Assembly: GCA_021413595.1 (NCBI GenBank)
Contig: JAIOQD010000575.1
Coordinates: 1-11,147 of the forward strand
Reading direction: 5' to 3'
From: Bacteroidota bacterium
GTDB lineage: Bacteria > Bacteroidota > Bacteroidia > 2-12-FULL-35-15
DNA: 11,147 nucleotides
Shown here: positions 7,093 through 11,147 of the stretch, piece after piece
Position numbering within the stretch: the stretch's first letter is position 1
Layout of the letters: each line of letters opens with the position of its first letter
Notes under the pieces: generated by a model
Databases searched by the model: none
What the model was told of the DNA's origin: nothing
Seen by the model: the letters and a program-made list of their open reading frames with translations, nothing else
Translations under genes and position numbers: made by a program

Positions 7093-7443
7093 ATGGAAAA
7101 AGAATGTCCTGAATGTGGTGAGCAAATAAAAGGTAGGACAGATAAAAAATTCTGTTCAGATCTTTGCCGGAATGCTTTTAACAATAAATTGAATAGCGAC
7201 ACAACCAATTATGTAAGGAATGTAAATAATATTTTGCGAAAAAACAGAAGGATTCTGAGAGAACTTATTCCTGCTGAAACTGCAAAAACAACCAAAGCCA
7301 AACTGGTGCAAAATGGATTTAATTTCCAGTATTATACCAATGCCTACACTACAAAAAAAGGTACAACCTATTATTTTTGCTATGAATATGGCTACCTTCC
7401 GATAGAAAATGATTATTATTTTTTAGTAAAAAGGAAAGAGTAA
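7093..7443 (+). CDS. Small zinc-ribbon protein of unknown function
   Basis: The 116-residue protein opens with a zinc-binding motif: CPEC at 5-8 and CSDLC at 21-25, giving Cys5, Cys8, Cys21 and Cys25 in a CxxC-x12-CxxxC arrangement, with KGRTDKKFC between. A basic helix-like stretch follows (NVNNILRKNRRILREL, about 44-59). The rest is a Tyr/Phe-rich segment, GFNFQYYTNAY...TTYYFCYEYGYLPIENDYYFLV, that looks like a small beta-sheet. I recognise the opening as common in short hypothetical proteins of Bacteroidota but know no function. The zinc ribbon and basic helix would suit nucleic-acid binding, which is inference. There is no signal peptide or membrane segment, so it is cytoplasmic. It is a single-gene unit behind a consensus promoter, convergent with the CPBP gene. 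Confidence 0.85.
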   Translation: MEKECPECGEQIKGRTDKKFCSDLCRNAFNNKLNSDTTNYVRNVNNILRKNRRILRELIPAETAKTTKAKLVQNGFNFQYYTNAYTTKKGTTYYFCYEYGYLPIENDYYFLVKRKE

Positions 7444-7531
7444 AAGCCCCTCCTAACCTCCCCAAAAGGGAGGAACTGCTCCACACCAACATTTAATGCA
7501 AGGCAGCCAAATTTCATTTTCACTTACTAGG
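7444..7531. repeat. Intergenic pyrimidine-rich repeat with CCTCCC/GGGAGG hairpin
   Basis: Between two convergent genes lies AGCCCCTCCTAACCTCCCC followed by AAAAGGGAGGAACTG. CCTCCC (7457-7462) pairs with GGGAGG (7468-7473) around a CAAAA loop. I recall this as a very common intergenic repeat in Bacteroidota genomes. The hairpin could act as a bidirectional terminator for the convergent pair, but no T-tract follows it directly on either strand. A degenerate copy appears to overlap the 3' end of the CPBP gene (about 7546-7578). Confidence 0.55.
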
Positions 7532-8449
7532 TCAGCTGGTGCGTTGGATCTCTTCTCCTTTAGGAAGGTCGGGAGAGCTTCTTTTTTTCTCAATTCTGTA
7601 AACCAAAAACAAACTTATAGCAACCGTTGCAAGACTGGTAGCAACATACAACCATTCACCTTCCTCTATTCCTACTTTATCTGCATTATCAGGAATAGCA
7701 CCTCTATTTACCATCCATATCAATACTACTGCCATTCCATTATTAATGAAATGAGCAACTATCCCGAGCCACAAGGACCCGCTCCATAAAAACAGATAAC
7801 CCAAGTAAGCCCCCATCAGCATACGTGGTAAAAACCCAAAAAATTGCATGTGAAATGCGCTAAATAAAATAGCACCAATCCATACTCCAATATGCTTATT
7901 GCGAGTACAATCTATCAATACTCTTTGCAGAATACCACGAAAAAAAAGTTCCTCACTAAGGGCTGCCATTAATGCAATAACAATTAAATTCAATATCAGT
8001 ACCCCCACAGAAGTACCTTTAGTAAAGGCATCAGTAAGTATTTTTGCTTTTTCTTCGCTTTCCAGCATCCATGTTTCTATTCCACTAAGCGCTTCTGGTA
8101 ATTTCAAGTGCTGATTAGCATCAGATAACCAGTTTATCATTGGCATGGCAAGTAAAATACCTATTCCTGCAATCATTAAAGTAGAAATTGCAGGCTTGGT
8201 GGTAACACCTAAATAGTGAATACGCGGTTTAGTCCAGAAAACAGCAAACAGAATGGCAGGAAAAACAAAAACAACAAGTACACTCAAGCCTTGAATTATT
8301 TTTAACGTTGCAATAGTATTGGTGTTATCCAGGTTCATTACAATATCATCATCACCACCAAAAACGGTGAGTAAACCTAATGCTAAAATGTATAATAAAA
8401 GGAAACTTAGCTTAAGCCATGATTGGCGTTCGGGTTCAATATTTTGCAT
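7532..8449 (-). CDS. CPBP family intramembrane glutamic endopeptidase
   Basis: This is a 305-residue multi-pass membrane protein of the CPBP/Abi family (PF02517), related to eukaryotic Rce1 CAAX proteases. The active-site motifs are in order: SEELFFR (Glu166, Glu167, Arg171), FSAFH (Phe196, His200) and HFINN (His233, Asn237). Hydrophobic segments occur at about 13-30, 52-72, 89-106, 147-165, 187-200, 210-231, 238-248 and 266-285. In bacteria, members cleave membrane substrates or serve in peptide immunity; the substrate here is unknown. The last 16 residues (RSSPDLPKGEEIQRTS) lie beyond the membrane domain and seem to be encoded by a repeat-like sequence. The ATG at 8449-8447 lies about 28 nt below an exact -7 box. 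It is divergent from dusB with 147 bp between them. Confidence 0.93.
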   Translation of the reverse strand: MQNIEPERQSWLKLSFLLLYILALGLLTVFGGDDDIVMNLDNTNTIATLKIIQGLSVLVVFVFPAILFAVFWTKPRIHYLGVTTKPAISTLMIAGIGILLAMPMINWLSDANQHLKLPEALSGIETWMLESEEKAKILTDAFTKGTSVGVLILNLIVIALMAALSEELFFRGILQRVLIDCTRNKHIGVWIGAILFSAFHMQFFGFLPRMLMGAYLGYLFLWSGSLWLGIVAHFINNGMAVVLIWMVNRGAIPDNADKVGIEEGEWLYVATSLATVAISLFLVYRIEKKRSSPDLPKGEEIQRTS

Positions 8450-8477
8450 TAATGTCTTTATTTGGGTAATTTTGCAG

Positions 8478-8485
8478 CAAAGCTA
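8478..8485 (-). promoter_or_regulatory. -7 box of the CPBP gene promoter
   Basis: On the minus strand TAGCTTTG (8485-8478) matches TAnnTTTG exactly. A start near 8471 would leave a leader of about 22 nt before the ATG. The -33 element is less clear: a TTG lies only 15 nt upstream, shorter than usual. The octamer repeats listed next overlap this upstream region. Confidence 0.45.
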
Positions 8486-8491
8486 CAAATA

Positions 8492-8583
8492 ACAATTTAA
8501 CAATTTTACAGTAGGCAAATTAAACAATTTAGAAATTTTACAGTAAGCAGGATTAAATTGCAAAATTGCCTACTATAAAATTG
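8492..8583. repeat. Repeat cluster in the CPBP/dusB divergent promoter region
   Basis: CAATTTTACAGTAGGCAA at 8501-8518 is repeated inverted at 8566-8583 (TTGCCTACTATAAAATTG, 17 of 18 bases). It also recurs in direct orientation at 8534-8549 (AATTTTACAGTAAGCA, one mismatch with the first copy). The first copy is preceded by ACAATTTAACAATT (8492-8505). The same 14-mer and the core CAGTAGGCAA occur again upstream of the permease gene at 11090-11138. The cluster fills most of the spacer between the divergent starts. The right-hand copy includes TAAAATTG (8576-8583), one mismatch from a -7 box for dusB. It could be operator sites or a dispersed intergenic repeat. Confidence 0.6.
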
Positions 8584-8596
8584 CAAAATTAAATAA

Positions 8597-9589
8597 ATGG
8601 TAAAAATAGGTAACATAGAATTAGGCGAATTCCCATTATTGCTGGCTCCCATGGAAGATGTGAGCGATCCGCCATTTCGTGCGGTATGCAAAAAAAATGG
8701 TGCGGATTTAATGTATACCGAATTTATTTCTTCCGAAGGCTTGATTCGTGATGCAGCAAAAAGTGTTCAGAAACTCGATATTTTTGAATATGAACGTCCC
8801 ATTGGTATTCAATTGTTTGGATCTGATATTAACTCCATGCGTGAAGCAGGCATTATTGCCGATAATGCCCATCCCGATCTGATAGATATTAATTATGGTT
8901 GCCCCGTAAAGCAAGTTGCTTGCAGAGGAGCTGGGGCTGCCCTTTTACAGGATATCCCTAAAATGGTGATGATGACATCGGAGATCGTAAAAATAGCGCA
9001 TCGCCCGGTAACTGTGAAAACACGCTTGGGATGGGATGATACTACAAAAAATGTGGTTGAAGTAGCTGAACGATTGCAAGATATAGGTATTTCAGCACTG
9101 ACCATTCACGGACGGACACGTGCACAACTCTACACAGGCGATGCCGACTGGACCTTAATTGGTGAGATCAAAAATAATTCACGAATTAAAATCCCAATTT
9201 TTGGAAATGGTGATATTGATTCACCTGAAAAAGCCAAAATAATGAGAGATCGTTATGGGGTGGATGGAATCATGATTGGCAGAGCCAGTATTGGTTATCC
9301 ATGGATCTTTAATGAGATAAAACATTTTTTTAAAACAGGTGAACATCTTGCTCCTCCAACAATTACCGACCGGGTGAATGTTTGCAAAGAACACCTGAAT
9401 TTTTCCATCAGATGGAAAAGCAAACATGCCGGAATAGTGGAGATGCGCAGGCATTACACCAATTATTTCAAAGGCCTACCTAACTTTAAAGAGTATCGTA
9501 CTAATTTGGTTACTACTTATTCGTATGACGAGATCATCAGCATTTTAGATGAAGTGGAGAAAAAATATACCGAGATGGAGACTGTTTAG
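8597..9589 (+). CDS. dusB: tRNA-dihydrouridine synthase (DusB family)
   Basis: This 330-residue cytoplasmic flavoenzyme reduces specific uridines in transfer RNA to dihydrouridine using FMN and NAD(P)H. The TIM-barrel signatures are all present: LLLAPMEDVSDPPFR at 14-28 (FMN binding), QLFGSD at 72-77, DINYGCP at 97-103 with catalytic Cys102, VKTRLGWDD at 140-148 (Lys141), TIHGRTR at 169-175 (His171), FGNGDI at 202-207 and IMIGRASIGYPWIF at 225-238 (phosphate binding). The C-terminal helical domain (about 250-330) is the tRNA-binding part. Length is normal for DusB. The ATG at 8597 fits the family N-terminus and has no Shine-Dalgarno. It is a single gene, divergent from the CPBP protease and convergent with the permease. 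Which uridine it modifies cannot be proved from sequence. Confidence 0.95.
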   Translation: MVKIGNIELGEFPLLLAPMEDVSDPPFRAVCKKNGADLMYTEFISSEGLIRDAAKSVQKLDIFEYERPIGIQLFGSDINSMREAGIIADNAHPDLIDINYGCPVKQVACRGAGAALLQDIPKMVMMTSEIVKIAHRPVTVKTRLGWDDTTKNVVEVAERLQDIGISALTIHGRTRAQLYTGDADWTLIGEIKNNSRIKIPIFGNGDIDSPEKAKIMRDRYGVDGIMIGRASIGYPWIFNEIKHFFKTGEHLAPPTITDRVNVCKEHLNFSIRWKSKHAGIVEMRRHYTNYFKGLPNFKEYRTNLVTTYSYDEIISILDEVEKKYTEMETV

Positions 9590-9599
9590 TAACTTCAAC

Positions 9600-9870
9600 G
9601 CAGAGAGCACAGAGAAAAAAGAGTTTCACAGAGAAGCCGTCCAAATTCAAAGGAATATTTGGCTTGCCCTATAAAAAGAATCCAGAGGATTCACATGTTT
9701 ATAGAAGGTATCCAGTTTGTATAGTGTTCGACTCCGGCTGGAGTCGAATAAGGTAATGAATGTATTATTTCTATAAACGTATGATGCCTCCAGCATCATC
9801 AATCTTATTGTACTAATATCTTTTGGGCCTGAAAAATATTTTTTCTCTGTGCCCCCTGTGAGCTCTCTGC
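9600..9870. repeat. Nested composite repeat: outer inverted repeat enclosing three hairpins
   Basis: GCAGAGAGC plus ACAGAGAAAAAA (9600-9620) is matched inverted at 9839-9870 (TTTTTTCTCTGT, 11 extra bases, GCTCTCTGC). Inside are three perfect hairpins: GAATCC-aga-GGATTC (9678-9692), TTCGACTCC-ggct-GGAGTCGAA (9727-9748) and ATGATGC-ctcca-GCATCAT (9781-9799). TTTATAGAA follows the first (9698-9706) and appears inverted before the third (TTCTATAAA, 9769-9777), so those two form a second inverted pair around the middle hairpin. The block fills the 292-bp gap between convergent dusB and the permease gene, reaching within about 12 nt of each stop codon. No gene is present. It may help terminate both transcripts, though no T-tract directly follows any stem. 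Confidence 0.7.
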
Positions 9871-9881
9871 TAAAAGGGGCA

Positions 9882-11087
9882 TTAAAACGCTAAGTGCCTC
9901 TTCGTGAATATCCTCACCGGATACCAGGCAGCAAAAAAGCCAATTAACAATACAGCCCCTGTTATCATCACAAAATCAGTTATTTCCAGCTTGATCGGGT
10001 AGGCATCTACTACGTAGCCTTCGGTGAATCGAATTAATGAAAATTTTATCTGCAACCAGCAAACAAAAGTTCCAAGTATAAGTCCTAATGCTGCACCGAT
10101 AATTGTAATCAGCAATCCTTCCATTAAAAATATCCTTCTGATCAATTGAATATCGGCTCCCATATTATGCAAAATGGTAATATCTTTTTTCTTTTCAATT
10201 ATCAGCATCGTTAATGAACCGATCACATTGAAAGTAGCTATTATCAGGATGAATACAAGGATGATAAATGTCCATAATTTTTCAGATTTTAATGTTTTGT
10301 AAAGCAATGCATTTTGTTGCTGACGATTTTTTATTTCATATTTATCACTAAGTAGTGAATGAATTTGCTTTTCAATTTTTTCTTTGTCAAATCCATCTGC
10401 AATGCCCAGTTCAATGGAACTAACTTCGGTGGTATAATCAAATAGCTCCCGTGCTTTATGAATATTCATAAGCACATACTTATAATCAAATTCATCATTA
10501 ATTGAAAAAGCACCAGCCGGATATGCTTTTAATTCGTTTAATCCACCTTCGGCATCAAAAGTACTTACATTTCCACGTTTGGGGGCATACACAGAAATCG
10601 GAGTAAACAAATCATTTGGTCCGTTTTGTAATATATAACTGATCCCTTTACCAATAACGATATTGCTTTTTTCCAAATTAAATTCCCCCTCACTGACAAG
10701 AGAATCGAAATCGGTCATCCTTTCAAAATCAGTACTAACACCCTTAATTGTGGCAATACATTGTTTATCATTTAACTTTAATAATGCATTGCCTTCCATT
10801 ACCTCAGTATAATAGGCGATGCCTTCTATTTTTTTTAATGATTGAAATTCGGTGGGATCGGGAATAAATGTTTTGCCTTGTTTCAAGGTAATTTCAATAT
10901 CCGCATCAAACGAATTATAGAGTGATTGTACCAGATCCGACAAACCATTGAATGCCGAAAGCACTATTATAAGCGCCATTGTTCCAATACAGATCCCAGC
11001 CACAGAAATGCCAGAAATGATATTTATGGCATTGTGTGATTTTTTTGAAATCAGGTAACGTTTTGCTATGAAAAAAGGGAGGTTCAA
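9882..11087 (-). CDS. LolC/LolE-like lipoprotein-sorting ABC transporter permease (FtsX family)
   Basis: The protein has the LolC/E layout. There is one N-terminal membrane helix (INIISGISVAGICIGTMALIIVLSAFNGL), a periplasmic domain of about 220 residues of the MacB type, then three membrane helices in the C-terminal FtsX domain: WTFIILVFILIIATFNVIGS, LLITIIGAALGLILGTFVCW and FVMITGAVLLIGFFAAWYPV. With the ATPase LolD, such permeases extract lipoproteins from the inner membrane for delivery to the outer membrane; a MacB-like export role is an alternative. The reading frame has no ATG near its start. A TTG at 11087-11085 gives MNLPFFIAKRYL, which fits homologues as I recall them. A TTG at 11099 would add four residues but lies inside a repeated intergenic motif, and a stop at 11105-11103 blocks anything longer. 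The product is 401 residues, normal for the family. No LolD gene is in view. Confidence 0.88.
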   Translation of the reverse strand: MNLPFFIAKRYLISKKSHNAINIISGISVAGICIGTMALIIVLSAFNGLSDLVQSLYNSFDADIEITLKQGKTFIPDPTEFQSLKKIEGIAYYTEVMEGNALLKLNDKQCIATIKGVSTDFERMTDFDSLVSEGEFNLEKSNIVIGKGISYILQNGPNDLFTPISVYAPKRGNVSTFDAEGGLNELKAYPAGAFSINDEFDYKYVLMNIHKARELFDYTTEVSSIELGIADGFDKEKIEKQIHSLLSDKYEIKNRQQQNALLYKTLKSEKLWTFIILVFILIIATFNVIGSLTMLIIEKKKDITILHNMGADIQLIRRIFLMEGLLITIIGAALGLILGTFVCWLQIKFSLIRFTEGYVVDAYPIKLEITDFVMITGAVLLIGFFAAWYPVRIFTKRHLAF

Positions 11088-11089
11088 AT

Positions 11090-11138
11090 CAGTAGGCAAT
11101 TTTTAACAATTTAAAGGCAATTTTACAATTTAACAATT
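11090..11138. repeat. Second copy of the upstream motif family, before the permease gene
   Basis: CAGTAGGCAA at 11090-11099 and ACAATTTAACAATT at 11125-11138 are exact matches to 8509-8518 and 8492-8505 upstream of the CPBP gene. They lie on the same strand but in the opposite order. GGCAATTTTAC (11117-11127) is a further partial copy. Both clusters lie just upstream of a minus-strand gene. The far end of this cluster may continue beyond the window. Confidence 0.5.
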
Positions 11139-11147
11139 GTGCAATAG

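Noticed and set aside
8492..8583. Short CRISPR-like array
   Set aside because: The repeats overlap AT-rich octamers, include an inverted copy, and have no regular spacers of 30 bp or more.
9590..9881. Structured RNA gene or riboswitch between dusB and the permease
   Set aside because: It lies at the 3' ends of convergent genes, has no promoter match I can see and is built of recognisable inverted repeats, so repeat DNA is the simpler reading.

Overview
The window looks like chromosomal DNA of an AT-rich member of the Bacteroidota, probably an environmental Sphingobacteriia/Chitinophagia-like lineage. Four things point there: a serine protease with a C-terminal type IX secretion (T9SS) sorting domain, the near absence of Shine-Dalgarno sequences, at least two promoters matching the TTTG / TAnnTTTG consensus of this phylum, and intergenic repeats of a kind I recall as common in these genomes. 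No complete insertion sequence, phage, CRISPR array or recognisable defence island is present. The genes are mostly housekeeping or envelope functions, and the unusual material lies in broken and repetitive DNA.

Layout. 1-764 (minus): start of an outer-membrane beta-barrel protein that runs off the left edge. 765-1171: divergent promoter region. 1172-2996 (plus): uvrB, the DNA-damage recognition helicase of nucleotide excision repair, with an internal deletion of about 200 bp that removes the Walker B box and shifts the frame. 3033-3357: a 325-bp non-coding element with terminal inverted repeats and a TTA target duplication, read here as an IS5-type MITE; its right-hand duplication is the stop codon of the next gene. 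3358-4455 (minus): AI-2E-family membrane transporter. 4751-5215 (plus): small lipoprotein of unknown function. 5268-6968 (plus): lysyl-endopeptidase-like protease exported by T9SS. 7093-7443 (plus): small zinc-ribbon protein behind a consensus Bacteroidota promoter. 7534-8449 (minus): CPBP intramembrane protease. 8597-9589 (plus): tRNA-dihydrouridine synthase. 9590-9881: a nested composite of inverted repeats and hairpins. 9882-11087 (minus): LolC/LolE-like permease.

The genes do not form one pathway. Most are single transcription units in alternating orientation. The lipoprotein and the protease are the only pair close enough (52 nt, same strand) to be co-transcribed. Envelope biology is the recurring theme: a barrel protein, a lipoprotein, a lipoprotein-sorting permease, a CPBP protease and a T9SS substrate.

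The observations most worth checking are the uvrB deletion, the MITE whose target duplication forms a stop codon, the nested repeat between dusB and the permease, and an 18-bp motif family shared by two upstream regions. I do not see a convincing new multi-gene system.
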